A DNA stretch of 64,000 bases from the NCBI RefSeq assembly GCF_000308615.1, contig NZ_BAGB01000062.1, positions 62,001 through 126,000 of the forward strand, read 5' to 3'. Under the pieces are notes generated by a model. That model was not told the origin of the DNA. It worked only from the letters and a program-made list of their open reading frames with translations, and did no database searches. Source of the stretch: Nocardia jiangxiensis NBRC 101359. Its GTDB lineage: Bacteria; Actinomycetota; Actinomycetes; Mycobacteriales; Mycobacteriaceae. Made by a program: the position numbers and the translations under genes. Shown here piece after piece: positions 25,326-34,387 of this stretch. Each line of letters starts with the position of its first letter. The stretch's first letter is position 1.

Positions 25326-26816
25326 GTGAGTGCACACGGTCTCGAGTTCGAGCGCTGTTACCGCGCGGTCACCACCCGCGACGCCCGTTTCGACGGGCAG
25401 TTCGTCACAGCCGTCCGCACGACCGGAATCTATTGCCGCCCATCGTGTCCGGCCATCACTCCCAAACGCGCGAACGTGACGTTCCTGCCGACCGCGGCGG
25501 CTGCGCAGCAGTCCGGATTCCGGGCCTGCCGCCGCTGCCTGCCCGACGCCGCACCCGGTTCGCCGTTGTGGAACACCCGCGCCGATCTGGCCGCGCGCGC
25601 CATGCGACTGATCGCCGACGGGGTGATCGAACGCGGTGGCGTGCCCGCGCTGGCCGGATCGCTGGGCTACTCACAACGTCAGCTGACCAGGGTGCTGACC
25701 ACCGAGCTCGGCGCAGGACCGCTGGCGCTGGCGCGGGCGCATCGCGCGCACACCGCCAGGCTGCTGATCCAGACCACGCGAATACCGATGTCCGATATCG
25801 CCTTCGCCGCCGGATTCGCCAGCATCCGCCAGTTCAACGACACTGTGCGAGAGGTGTTCGCGGTCAGCCCGACGATTCTGCGCGACGAATCGCGGCGGCT
25901 GCGCGGAGATACCCTGCCCGCCACGAACGGCATGCTCACCCTGCGACTGCCCTATCGCGAACCGCTCGACGCGGGCTGGCTGACCTGGTTCCTGTCCTCG
26001 CACGCGGTGCCCGGACTGGATCTGTGGGAGGACGGCCACTACACGCGCGGACTGCGCACACCGCACGGACATGCCACGGTGCGCCTGAGTGTGCAGCCCG
26101 GACATGTGCGGGCGGGCCTGGCCCTGCACGATATGCGCGATCTGGCCCCGACGGTGGCGAGGTTGCGGCATCTGCTGGATCTGGATGCCGACCCGGTCGG
26201 CATCGACGAGGCGCTCGCGGGTGGCCAGGAGTCCGAGCGCGGGCCGATGTTCAGTCCCGGCATCCGCGTCCCCGGGTGCCTCGACGGCCCGGAACTGTTG
26301 TTGCGCACCATGATCGGTCAGCAGATCTCGGTCGCGGCGGCCGCCACCCACACCGCCCGCCTGGTCGAGGCGCTGGGCGAGGAGATCGGCGGGCCGGTGC
26401 CGCGGCTGTTCCCGACCGCCGCCGCGATCGCCGAGCGCGGCACCGAGGTGCTGACCGGACCGGCGCGGCGCACGGCGTCCATCGTCTCGGCGGCCCGCGC
26501 GCTGGCCTCCGGGGATCTGCGCCTGCACGCCGGCCGCACCGCCCCCGACCTGCGTCGCGATCTACTCGCGCTGGACGGGGTCGGGCCGTGGACGGCAGAT
26601 TACGTGACCATGCGACTCCTCGCCGATCCGGACGTGCTGATGCACACCGATCTGGTGGTCCGGCGCGGTGCGACATTGCTGGGCATCGATCTCGGCGACA
26701 CCGCGCGGTGGTCGCCGTGGCGGTCCTATCTGTCCATGCACCTGTGGAAGCAGGCGCTCGCCGCCCGGCCCGCACCCGCTCGGACCGGGAATACGGCCGC
26801 TGCGGTTGTGCGATAA
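25326..26816 (+). CDS. Ada-type methylation sensor fused to AlkA DNA glycosylase
   Basis: About 496 residues from GTG 25326, with ACAGGG 8 bases upstream; GTG 25317 is the alternative. Residues 5-75 are the Ada zinc domain with Cys ligands in YCRPSC and FRACRRCLP, where the first Cys can accept methyl from phosphotriesters. An AraC-type HTH follows (about 85-190: LAGSLGYSQRQLTRVL, SDIAFAAGFASIRQFNDTVREVF). The rest is AlkA: N-terminal beta domain, then the helix-hairpin-helix LDGVGPWTADYVTMRLL with the catalytic Asp downstream in the DVLMHTDL stretch. It thus both senses alkylation and removes 3-methyladenine. It lacks the Cys-methyltransferase part, which is supplied by ogt next door. Confidence 0.93.
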   Translation: MSAHGLEFERCYRAVTTRDARFDGQFVTAVRTTGIYCRPSCPAITPKRANVTFLPTAAAAQQSGFRACRRCLPDAAPGSPLWNTRADLAARAMRLIADGVIERGGVPALAGSLGYSQRQLTRVLTTELGAGPLALARAHRAHTARLLIQTTRIPMSDIAFAAGFASIRQFNDTVREVFAVSPTILRDESRRLRGDTLPATNGMLTLRLPYREPLDAGWLTWFLSSHAVPGLDLWEDGHYTRGLRTPHGHATVRLSVQPGHVRAGLALHDMRDLAPTVARLRHLLDLDADPVGIDEALAGGQESERGPMFSPGIRVPGCLDGPELLLRTMIGQQISVAAAATHTARLVEALGEEIGGPVPRLFPTAAAIAERGTEVLTGPARRTASIVSAARALASGDLRLHAGRTAPDLRRDLLALDGVGPWTADYVTMRLLADPDVLMHTDLVVRRGATLLGIDLGDTARWSPWRSYLSMHLWKQALAARPAPARTGNTAAAVVR

Positions 26817-26882
26817 CGGATCTCACCGCACAAGCCCAACCGGCCCCCGGGCCGACGAACTGGTGAAAGTAGGTGCAGGACG

Positions 26883-27398
26883 ATGAATACCGCCGAATTC
26901 GCGACGATCCCGACGCTGCTCGGGCCGTTCACGACGGTGGTCGATGTGGACGGTGCGGTCCTGGCCGCCGGGTGGACCACCGATTCCGACGAGCTGCTGC
27001 GGGTCGTGCATCCCAGCCTGCGTCCCGATGAACTGCGGCAACGCAATTCGCTCGGCGAGGTGACCAGCGCGATCGAGAAATACCACGCTGGTGAGGTTTT
27101 CGCGATCGACCACATCCCGGTGCGCCAGACCTCCGGTCCGTTCCTGCTGCACGCCTGGGACGTCCTGCGCACCGTCCCACCCGGAAAACCGATCACCTAC
27201 ACCGCATTCGCCGCCCTGTCCGGCCGCCCCGAAGCCGTCCGCGCCGCCTCCAACGCCTGCGCCCGCAACGCCGCCGCCCTTTTCGTTCCCTGCCACCGCA
27301 TCTTCCGCACCGACGGAACCCTCGGCGGCTTCCGCTGGGGACTCGACGTCAAGGCACGGCTGCTACAGCACGAACAGTCCGCAGCAGCGGCATCCTGA
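26883..27398 (+). CDS. ogt: Methylated-DNA-[protein]-cysteine S-methyltransferase
   Basis: 171 residues from ATG 26883, 66 bases after the Ada-AlkA gene, likely one operon. It repairs O6-methylguanine by moving the methyl to its own Cys. The acceptor is in LFVPCHRIF, followed by the GTLGGFRWGLDVKARLL ending typical of the family. The DNA-binding helix with the Arg finger lies in EAVRAASNACARNA. The combination with the Ada-AlkA protein forms a complete adaptive response to alkylation damage. Confidence 0.95.
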   Translation: MNTAEFATIPTLLGPFTTVVDVDGAVLAAGWTTDSDELLRVVHPSLRPDELRQRNSLGEVTSAIEKYHAGEVFAIDHIPVRQTSGPFLLHAWDVLRTVPPGKPITYTAFAALSGRPEAVRAASNACARNAAALFVPCHRIFRTDGTLGGFRWGLDVKARLLQHEQSAAAAS

Positions 27399-27401
27399 CC
27401 A

Positions 27402-27653
27402 GGCGCACCACGCCGAGCGCTGGTATCGCCAGGCCGCGAATGCGGGGAATCACGAGGCGATGAACCAGCTCGGGTTGTTGCACGTTCGGCGCGGAGAACT
27501 CACCGAGGCCGAGCGGTGGCACCGCGAGGCCGCCCCGCCGGGTACACCTCTGTCATGTCGGACCTGGCGTGGTTGTTGGCCAGTCAGGGTGACCCGCTCG
27601 GTGCGGAACACTGGTATCGCCGAGCCGGAGAGCTACCCCGGAGAGCACTGTAG
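27402..27653 (+). pseudogene. Remnant of a Sel1/TPR-repeat gene with a frameshift
   Basis: The sequence after ogt encodes AERWYRQAANAGNHEAMNQL, then GLLHVRRGELTEAERWHREAA in one frame, which is clear Sel1-type repeat sequence. Near 27535-27550 the reading moves to another frame, which continues MSDLAWLLASQGDPLGAEHW, then YRRAGELPRRAL and a TAG at 27651. No start codon or promoter belongs to it and the N-terminal part is missing. It looks like the tail of a decayed gene left behind ogt. Confidence 0.75.
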
Positions 27654-27714
27654 GGCTCGGTTCCTGCGGTAACAGGCGTGCTCGCCGAACCAAACCGGGG
27701 ATGCACGTAAGTCG

Positions 27715-30700
27715 TTACGCGACAATGGTTTTCAGGTGCGAGCCGGTGGGTTGGCGGATGACGTGCAGGCGGCTGGGGATGCGTTGACGCATTTCGTCGA
27801 CATGGCTGACGATGCCCACCACGCGTCCGCCGGAGCGCAGGTCGTCCAGGACTCCCATGACCGCGTCGAGGGTGTCGGCGTCGAGACTGCCGAAACCCTC
27901 GTCGATGAACAGGGTGTCCATCACCAGGCCGCCGGATTCGGCGGCCACCACATCGGCCAGGCCGAGCGCGAGAGCCAGTGAGGCCATGAAGGTTTCGCCG
28001 CCGGACAGGGTTTTGGCCGGTCGGATCGCGCCGGTGTAGTCGTCGCGGATGTCCAGTCCGAGGCCGCCGCGCCGACCGTTGCGGCCCGCGACATCGGTGT
28101 GCACGAATTCGTAACGGCCACCGGACATTCGACGCAGACGCACCGAACCCGCGATGGCCACCTCCTCGAGCCGGGCCGCGAGCACGTAGGAACGCAGCGA
28201 CATGCGGCGATTGTTCTCGCCGCGACCGGCCACCACATCGGCGAGCCCGGCCAGTTCCTCGTGGGCGCGCTGCATCGGTGTGATGCGATCCACCGCGGCC
28301 CACAGCTGCGTGCCCAACTCCTCGAGCTGCTGCACCCGATGTTCGGCCTGGGCGTGCGCGGCCACGGCCGCATCCAGCGCGGTACGCGCCTGTGCGACTC
28401 GGGCTTCCAGCTCCTGGATATCACCGAGTTCGGCATCGGCGGCGGCCTGGATGTCGGGTTCGGCCAGGGTGGCTTCGGCGTGCGCGCGTTTGCTGTCGGC
28501 TTCGGTCAGCTCGCTCTCGATCGCGCTCTGCTCCTGCGCGGTGCGGGTAGCTGCGGCCACCACCTTCGCATAGGCCGCCAGTACGGAATAGTCCGGCTCC
28601 GAACCGTTCTCGGGCACGACCACATCCGCGAGCGTCACCAACTCGGCCCCGCGAGCCAACTGCTCCACCCGGCGCGCCAGCGTCGTCACCTGTTCACGGG
28701 CGGCGCCCGCTTCGGTTCGTGCCGTGCGGAGTTCGGTGGCATCGCGCACGAGGGTATCCAAGCGGGCGCGGCGGCGATCCACCGTGCGGTCCGCTCCGGC
28801 GGCGAGGCGCAGACGGTCGGTCAGTTCGGCCATCCGGCGATCGGCGGCGATGAGACCTTCCTCCACGGCACTGCTGCGGATCTCGAGTTCACGCAGCTCG
28901 TTCTGCAGTCGCGTCTCCTCGGCGCGCAACCGGTTCAGCTCGGTGGTGAGCTCCTCGACGCGGGCACCGGCGCGGCGTGCGGATTTGTAGCGTTCGGTGG
29001 CGACGTTGAGCTCCGCGGACAACTCGGCCCGGTCGCCCTCGCCGCCGCGAGCCACGAGCACCGCGATATCGTTCTCCAGCTCGGACACTCGGGATTTCGT
29101 TCGGTCACGGGCGGATTCGGCAGTATGTTCGGCGGCGACCGCACGTTCCTCGTCGGCCTTGGATGCGGCAGCCGCGGTCGGCTGCGCCGGGGCCGGATGG
29201 TCCGCGGAACCACACACACTGCACGGCTGTCCGTCGGCGAGCGCACCCGCCAACTCGGCCGCCATCCCGGCCAGCCGACGTTCCCGGATCGCGAGTGTGT
29301 GCTCGCGGGCATCGACGTGTGCCACCCGCGCCGACTCGAATGCGGTTGTGGCACGGGCGAGTTCGGTGCGCCGGGTGGCCAGCCCGGTGGCCGCCTCCGA
29401 CGCGGTGCGCAGCCGTTCGCATTCCGCCTGCAGTCCGGCCAGCCCGGCCGCCGCCTGCTCCGCCTCGCGCACCCGGACATCCAGTGCGGCAATCGCTTCC
29501 GGCATAGCGGCACGAGCGGCGGAAACCTTCGCCATGCCGGATTGCAGGGACGACTGCTCCTTGCGCAGCCTCGCAAGTTCGACGCTCACCCGCTGGGCCG
29601 ACTCCGCATCCGTCCGCACCTCGTCCAGCGCACCGATCTGCGCCGACCACCGCTGAATCGCCGCATCGATACCGGTGAGTTCGACGTCGGAATCATCGCC
29701 GCGGAGCGTCTCCCGCACATCGGAGTCGGCATCCGCATCGCCGCCGAACTGATCCGCTACCGGTCCGGCACTCGAATCATGAACTCCCGCAGTCGATTTG
29801 CCCTCTCGAACAGCACTATTCGCGATGGCCTCCGAATGACCAGAACGCTCGGCTTCGAATTCGCCCGCGGATCCGTCGGTTTCAGCTGCCGAGTCCTCCC
29901 CCACAACAGGCGATTCTTCCGCCGACGACGCATCCACCACCGGGGGCAACTCGACCGAGAACAACCCTGGCTCGCTGTCATCGGCAGCCCAGTCGGCCAC
30001 CGAATCCACCACGCGTAGCGGCCGATCCCCGGCAACGGTCTTCGCCGTCTTGCGCGCCGCATTCCCCCGCCGCGCAGTCGCCTCACTCGATCCCCGCCGC
30101 CTGCGATCTCCTCCGTCGCCGGAAGACGACTCTCCGGCCCCACCCACATCAGCCCCAGGCGCCGGATCGATCGAGAACAACTCGAGCTCTACATAGCCAA
30201 CCGGCGTCTGATCGACACCCGCTTCCCCTCGAGCCCCCGACTCACACCCTTCGGACCCCTCACCCACGAGCGCTGCGCCCGCGACATGGTCGGCCGACGT
30301 GCCGGACCCGCTCGTCGACGCTCCCGCAACAAGATCTGCTGCACTGTCTCCATCGGCGCTCATCTCGAGCGCCGCCCCTTGACCATCTCGCGTAGAGGTA
30401 CTCGGGTCGTGGACGAGCGTGTCGGATTCGACGAACGACGACTGATCCCCTCGATCAGCCGGATCACTTGCTGCCCTATCGATCTCGCCCGGACCAGCAG
30501 CCCCGGAGCCAGCACTCTCCTCGAAAGCCGTTCCCGCACTCCGATTCTGATCCGGAACCGGCGCAATGGCCGTGAGTTCGGCCGCAAGATCGGTGTCGGC
30601 GAGTTCGGCAGCGGCCAGATCGGCTGCGGCCCAGACAGTTCCGGGAAGTTCAGCGCTGGGCGGTTCGAGCAGCCGGGCGGCGAGACGTTCGGCGAGGTCG

Positions 30701-31707
30701 CGGGTTTCGCCGGTGCGACGGCGCAGGGCTGTCGCCGCCGTGCGGGCCTCCTCGAGCGCGGCGGCAACCGGTTCGGCGCGACGGGACTGATCCAGTTCGA
30801 TTCGGCGGCGAGCCCGCAGTTCCGCGGTGGAGGCGTACGCCTCCAGTTGCGAGCGGGCCGCGGACAGGCGGCGATGCCGATCGTGCAGACGGCGCTGTTG
30901 TTCGGCCGCCGCGTGCGCATCGGTCGAATCCGCTTGGCGCTGTGCGAGTTCGGATTTCGTGGTCAGCACCGCGGCGCGTGCGGTGGTGAGAAGTTGCTGC
31001 GACCATTCGGTGGCCTCGAGCGGACCGACGGTCTCGGTCGCGCCCACCCCCGCGGAGACGACCACCTGCCCGACGAGCCGGTCGATACTCTGCCGCTGCG
31101 CGTCGAGGTCGGCGGTACTGTCCCGGCGACGTTGTGTCAGCCATTGTTCGGCGGTGCCGAATCGCTCGGTGTCGAAGAGTTTTTCGAGCAGTTTTTCGCG
31201 ATCCTCGTTCTCCGAGCGCAGAAATCGCGCGAAATCGCCCTGCGGCAGCAACACCACCTGGAAGAACTGATCGGCGCTCATCCCGAGCAGCCGGATCACC
31301 TCGTCGCCGATATCGCTGAGCCGCGAAAGGTTCTGGCCGCGGCCGTCCAGCCATTCCAACGTGGCCTTCGGTTGCTCGTCCCGCCAGCCCTCGCCCCGCT
31401 TCTTGGGCCGCCGGAATTCCGGCGAACGGATCAGCCGTAGCCGCCGCCCACCCAACGTCGCCTCGAGCACCACCCGCGGCGGCGTCTGCGGATCGGCGTG
31501 ATCGGAGTGCAGCCGCTTACTGTCCCCGCGCGCCCCCGGCACCTTCCCGTACAGCGCGAACGCGATCGCATCCAGCACCGTCGTCTTCCCGGCCCCGGTC
31601 TGCCCGTGCAGCAGGAACAGGCCGTCGCCCCCGAGCACATCGAAATCCACCACCGCGGTGTCGGCGAACGGCCCGAACGCCGTCAACTCCAACCGATGCA
31701 GCCTCAT
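27715..31707 (-). CDS. sbcC: SbcC-type nuclease-complex ATPase with a long acidic insertion
   Basis: 1330 residues, ATG 31707 behind GGGAGG. SbcC pairs with SbcD to cut hairpins and protein-blocked DNA ends. Walker A HGQTGAGKTTVLD sits at about 34-46; the zinc hook is Cys829-x-x-Cys832 (PCSVCG); the ABC signature LSGGETFMASLALALG and Walker B LFIDEGFGSLD are near the end. Usual length is about 1000-1050. The excess is in the N-terminal arm: 829 residues precede the hook against 498 after it. Residues about 385-680 are Gly/Ser/Asp/Glu-rich and not coiled-coil, with two short hydrophobic motifs, ELELFSID (507-514) and EPGLFSVELPP (579-589). The frame is unbroken, so this is an expressed extension and not decay. 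Confidence 0.93.
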   Translation of the reverse strand: MRLHRLELTAFGPFADTAVVDFDVLGGDGLFLLHGQTGAGKTTVLDAIAFALYGKVPGARGDSKRLHSDHADPQTPPRVVLEATLGGRRLRLIRSPEFRRPKKRGEGWRDEQPKATLEWLDGRGQNLSRLSDIGDEVIRLLGMSADQFFQVVLLPQGDFARFLRSENEDREKLLEKLFDTERFGTAEQWLTQRRRDSTADLDAQRQSIDRLVGQVVVSAGVGATETVGPLEATEWSQQLLTTARAAVLTTKSELAQRQADSTDAHAAAEQQRRLHDRHRRLSAARSQLEAYASTAELRARRRIELDQSRRAEPVAAALEEARTAATALRRRTGETRDLAERLAARLLEPPSAELPGTVWAAADLAAAELADTDLAAELTAIAPVPDQNRSAGTAFEESAGSGAAGPGEIDRAASDPADRGDQSSFVESDTLVHDPSTSTRDGQGAALEMSADGDSAADLVAGASTSGSGTSADHVAGAALVGEGSEGCESGARGEAGVDQTPVGYVELELFSIDPAPGADVGGAGESSSGDGGDRRRRGSSEATARRGNAARKTAKTVAGDRPLRVVDSVADWAADDSEPGLFSVELPPVVDASSAEESPVVGEDSAAETDGSAGEFEAERSGHSEAIANSAVREGKSTAGVHDSSAGPVADQFGGDADADSDVRETLRGDDSDVELTGIDAAIQRWSAQIGALDEVRTDAESAQRVSVELARLRKEQSSLQSGMAKVSAARAAMPEAIAALDVRVREAEQAAAGLAGLQAECERLRTASEAATGLATRRTELARATTAFESARVAHVDAREHTLAIRERRLAGMAAELAGALADGQPCSVCGSADHPAPAQPTAAAASKADEERAVAAEHTAESARDRTKSRVSELENDIAVLVARGGEGDRAELSAELNVATERYKSARRAGARVEELTTELNRLRAEETRLQNELRELEIRSSAVEEGLIAADRRMAELTDRLRLAAGADRTVDRRRARLDTLVRDATELRTARTEAGAAREQVTTLARRVEQLARGAELVTLADVVVPENGSEPDYSVLAAYAKVVAAATRTAQEQSAIESELTEADSKRAHAEATLAEPDIQAAADAELGDIQELEARVAQARTALDAAVAAHAQAEHRVQQLEELGTQLWAAVDRITPMQRAHEELAGLADVVAGRGENNRRMSLRSYVLAARLEEVAIAGSVRLRRMSGGRYEFVHTDVAGRNGRRGGLGLDIRDDYTGAIRPAKTLSGGETFMASLALALGLADVVAAESGGLVMDTLFIDEGFGSLDADTLDAVMGVLDDLRSGGRVVGIVSHVDEMRQRIPSRLHVIRQPTGSHLKTIVA

Positions 31708-31843
31708 CCGATCAGCCTCCCACGACCCCGATCAGGCATCCCCGCCACCTCCGGCCCACCCTGTTCGCACGCAGTGCCTGCCCGAGTACGTGCGCTCCCG
31801 CGAGCGCCGCCAACACCGCGCTGCCGCCTCCGGATCCGGCCGC

Positions 31844-33022
31844 TCATGCCGTGCGCTCCCCCGCTTCGACCGGCCGCGCTTCGGCCACCTCGCGCTCGGC
31901 GGTGGCGGCGGCCAACGCGCGTGCCAGCCAGTCCATTTCGGTGTCGGTGGGTTCGCCGCGCACGTCGGCCAGGAAGCTGTGTGCTACTTCGGTGTCGCGG
32001 CGGCCGTGCACCCGTTCACGGTAGCGCAGGTCCGGATTGCCTTCGGGGCGAACCCATTCCACATGCACCGCGTGCGGGAAACGCTGACGCAGGCGACGCA
32101 GGGCGTCCACCGGGCGGGCATGGTCGGTGAGATTCGCCGAGACGTAGTGCTCCTCGGCCTCGGCATGCGCCGGATCGTCGAGCAACTCGTCCAGCGCGCC
32201 GGTGAGCTGGGTGAGTCCGCGAACCTGCGGGAGGTCGTGCCGCTCGACGCCGGTGAGCCCCTCGGGCCCCAGATCGAGGATCCACACCGCCTTGCGATGG
32301 GAACGCTCGGCGAACGAATACGGCAGCGGCGAACCGGAATACCGGATCGATTCGGACAGCGTCTGCGGTGAGTGCAGATGCCCGAGGGCCACGTAATCGA
32401 TCCCTTCGAACGCACCGGCCGGCACAGTCTCCACCCCGCCCACGGAGATCGACCGCTCCGATCCGGTCGCCTCCCCGCCGACGACGAAGGCGTGCGCGAG
32501 CACCACCGAACGCACGCCGCCGCGCGCCGCGAGATCCGCGCGCACCCGGCTCATCGCCGCGTCCAGGATCTCCGCGTGCGAACGGGCCTGGGGCACACCC
32601 AGTTCCACGCGCGTGATCTCCGGCTCCAGGTACGGAATGCCGTAGCAGGCCACCTCGCCGTACTCGTCGCGCAACACCACCGGCCGCTGCAGATCCGCCA
32701 CCGACGTGCGCAGATGCAATCCGCCCGCCGCGGCGAAACTGCCGAGCGCGCCGAGCCGGGTCGGGGAATCGTGATTGCCCGAGGTGGCCACGATCACCGC
32801 GCCCGCGGTCCGGATCGCCTCGAATCCCCGGTTGCACACCGCGATCGCGTCGGCGCTGGGTATCGACCGGTCGTAGACGTCGCCCGGTAGCAGCACCACG
32901 TCCACCCGCTGCTCGGCCACGATCTCGGCCAGCGATTCGAGCGAACGCGCTTGATCCGCCAGCAGATCCACACCGTGGAAGGTCCGCCCGATGTGCCAGT
33001 CGGAAGTGTGCAGGATCCGCAT
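31844..33022 (-). CDS. sbcD: Exonuclease SbcD
   Basis: 392 residues from ATG 33022. Mre11-type metallophosphoesterase: motifs MRILHTSDWHIG (Asp, His), LLPGDVYDRS (GD), SGNHD (GNHD), then HAF and GHLH near residue 195-225, giving the two-metal site. The C-terminal part caps and binds the SbcC coiled coil. A TACGGT box (33031-33036) lies 8 bases above the ATG, so the mRNA is probably leaderless. The sbcC gene follows after 136 bases in the same direction. Confidence 0.95.
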   Translation of the reverse strand: MRILHTSDWHIGRTFHGVDLLADQARSLESLAEIVAEQRVDVVLLPGDVYDRSIPSADAIAVCNRGFEAIRTAGAVIVATSGNHDSPTRLGALGSFAAAGGLHLRTSVADLQRPVVLRDEYGEVACYGIPYLEPEITRVELGVPQARSHAEILDAAMSRVRADLAARGGVRSVVLAHAFVVGGEATGSERSISVGGVETVPAGAFEGIDYVALGHLHSPQTLSESIRYSGSPLPYSFAERSHRKAVWILDLGPEGLTGVERHDLPQVRGLTQLTGALDELLDDPAHAEAEEHYVSANLTDHARPVDALRRLRQRFPHAVHVEWVRPEGNPDLRYRERVHGRRDTEVAHSFLADVRGEPTDTEMDWLARALAAATAEREVAEARPVEAGERTA

Positions 33023-33030
33023 GCCGCGAA

Positions 33031-33036
33031 ACCGTA
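33031..33036 (-). promoter_or_regulatory. -10 box TACGGT of sbcD, leaderless
   Basis: TACGGT ends 8 bases before ATG 33022 on the minus strand; no Shine-Dalgarno sequence lies between. Confidence 0.45.
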
Positions 33037-33192
33037 GGCGATGGCACCGACAGATTCGAATTCGCCACCCCGGACCGCCGGAGAAAATCCCGTCTCGATC
33101 GGCCCGCGACCGACCGATCAGCAATGGCCGCGAACCCCCGAGCAAGTGCTCGATATTTGCCGTCGCGCCGAACTTGTCGGTGGCATACGGCA

Positions 33193-33198
33193 CTATCT
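33193..33198 (+). promoter_or_regulatory. -10 box CTATCT of rmuC, leaderless
   Basis: CTATCT ends 6 bases before ATG 33205, with no ribosome-binding site between. Confidence 0.45.
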
Positions 33199-33204
33199 GC
33201 AGTC

Positions 33205-34329
33205 ATGACCGCACCGACACTGTTAGCGATGCTCGTGGTGTTCTGCGCCGGGCTGAGCCTGGGCTGGCTCGGTCATCTCGCGCGGGCCGGGCGCGCCGAG
33301 GCGCAACTGGCCGCCCTGCGCGACAACGAGCATCTGCTGCGACACTCCCTCGGCGCGGCGAACGAAGATGCCGCACAGCGCAATTCACAGGCCCTCGGCA
33401 CGCTGGTGACGCCGCTGCGCGAGGCGGTCGGCGCACTGAACCGGCAACTGGCCGAGGTCGAGCACAAGCGCATCGACGCCTATGCGGGGCTGCGCGAACA
33501 GGTCGCGGGCATGCAGCACCTGTCCCATCAGCTCGCCACGCAGACCGGTCAGCTGGTTTCCGCCCTGCGCGCGCCACAGGTCCGCGGACGCTGGGGCGAG
33601 ATCCAGCTCGAGCGAGTGGTGGAGCTGGCCGGAATGTCGCGGCACTGCGATTTCTCCACCCAGGTCACCCGCGCGGGCCGGGACGGCATGGTGCGCCCCG
33701 ATCTGGTGGTCCGGCTGGCCGGCGACCGCCACATCGTGGTCGACGCCAAGGCACCACTGACGGCCTACCTCGACGCCGCCGCCCAGGACGATCCCCGAAA
33801 ACAGGCCGAACACCTGACCCGCCACGCCAGACATCTGCGTACCCATATCGATCAGCTCTCCGACAAGGCCTACTGGGCGGCCTTCGATCCCGCACCCGAA
33901 TTCGTGGTTCTGTTCGTCCCGGGCGAGACGTTCCTGGATGCCGCGCTGAACGCCGACGCCGGTCTCCTGGAGTACGCATTCGGCCGGAACGTGATCCTCG
34001 CAACGCCGACGACCCTCGTCGCACTACTTCGCACCGTCGCTCACGGCTGGCGACAGGACACCATCTCGAAAGAGATGGCAACAGTCCAGCAATTGGGTCG
34101 GGAGCTGTATGCGCGACTGGGTGTGGTCGGGGGTCATCTGGACCGGCTGGGCGGCCAACTGGCAAAGGCGGTAGACGCTTTCAACCAGACAGTGGGCTCG
34201 GTCGAGTCGCGGGTGCTGGTAACCGCGCGGCGATTGCACGAGTTGGACATCGGCGATCAGGAGGTCCCGGCAATCCGCTACATCGAGTCCCGGCCACGCG
34301 TCGCGGGGTTCTCAGACATCAACGAGTAA
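33205..34329 (+). CDS. rmuC: DNA recombination protein RmuC
   Basis: 374 residues from ATG 33205. One N-terminal membrane helix (LLAMLVVFCAGLSLGWLGHL), a coiled coil to about residue 115, then the RmuC core: RGRWGEIQLERVVELAGM, HCDFSTQ, RPDLVVRLAGDRHIVVDAKAPL (a restriction-endonuclease-like D..DAK pattern), and FVPGETFLDAAL. RmuC limits DNA inversions between short repeats in E. coli. Divergent from sbcD; the pairing of DNA repair genes here may be shared regulation or chance. Confidence 0.95.
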   Translation: MTAPTLLAMLVVFCAGLSLGWLGHLARAGRAEAQLAALRDNEHLLRHSLGAANEDAAQRNSQALGTLVTPLREAVGALNRQLAEVEHKRIDAYAGLREQVAGMQHLSHQLATQTGQLVSALRAPQVRGRWGEIQLERVVELAGMSRHCDFSTQVTRAGRDGMVRPDLVVRLAGDRHIVVDAKAPLTAYLDAAAQDDPRKQAEHLTRHARHLRTHIDQLSDKAYWAAFDPAPEFVVLFVPGETFLDAALNADAGLLEYAFGRNVILATPTTLVALLRTVAHGWRQDTISKEMATVQQLGRELYARLGVVGGHLDRLGGQLAKAVDAFNQTVGSVESRVLVTARRLHELDIGDQEVPAIRYIESRPRVAGFSDINE

Positions 34330-34374
34330 ACGGTTCATCCGCCCAGCCTCGATACACGTTCCGGTTCCGACAGA

Positions 34375-34380
34375 TAGTGT
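34375..34380 (+). promoter_or_regulatory. -10 box TAGTGT, leaderless start at 34388
   Basis: TAGTGT ends 7 bases before GTG 34388. This spacing, and the overlap of the other possible GTG (34379) with the box, favour 34388 as the start. Confidence 0.5.
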
Positions 34381-34387
34381 GCTTTAC

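Noticed and set aside
28099..30018. A 639-codon frame antisense to sbcC
   Set aside because: No motif and Gly/Arg-rich; the sbcC frame has Walker, hook and signature motifs along its length.
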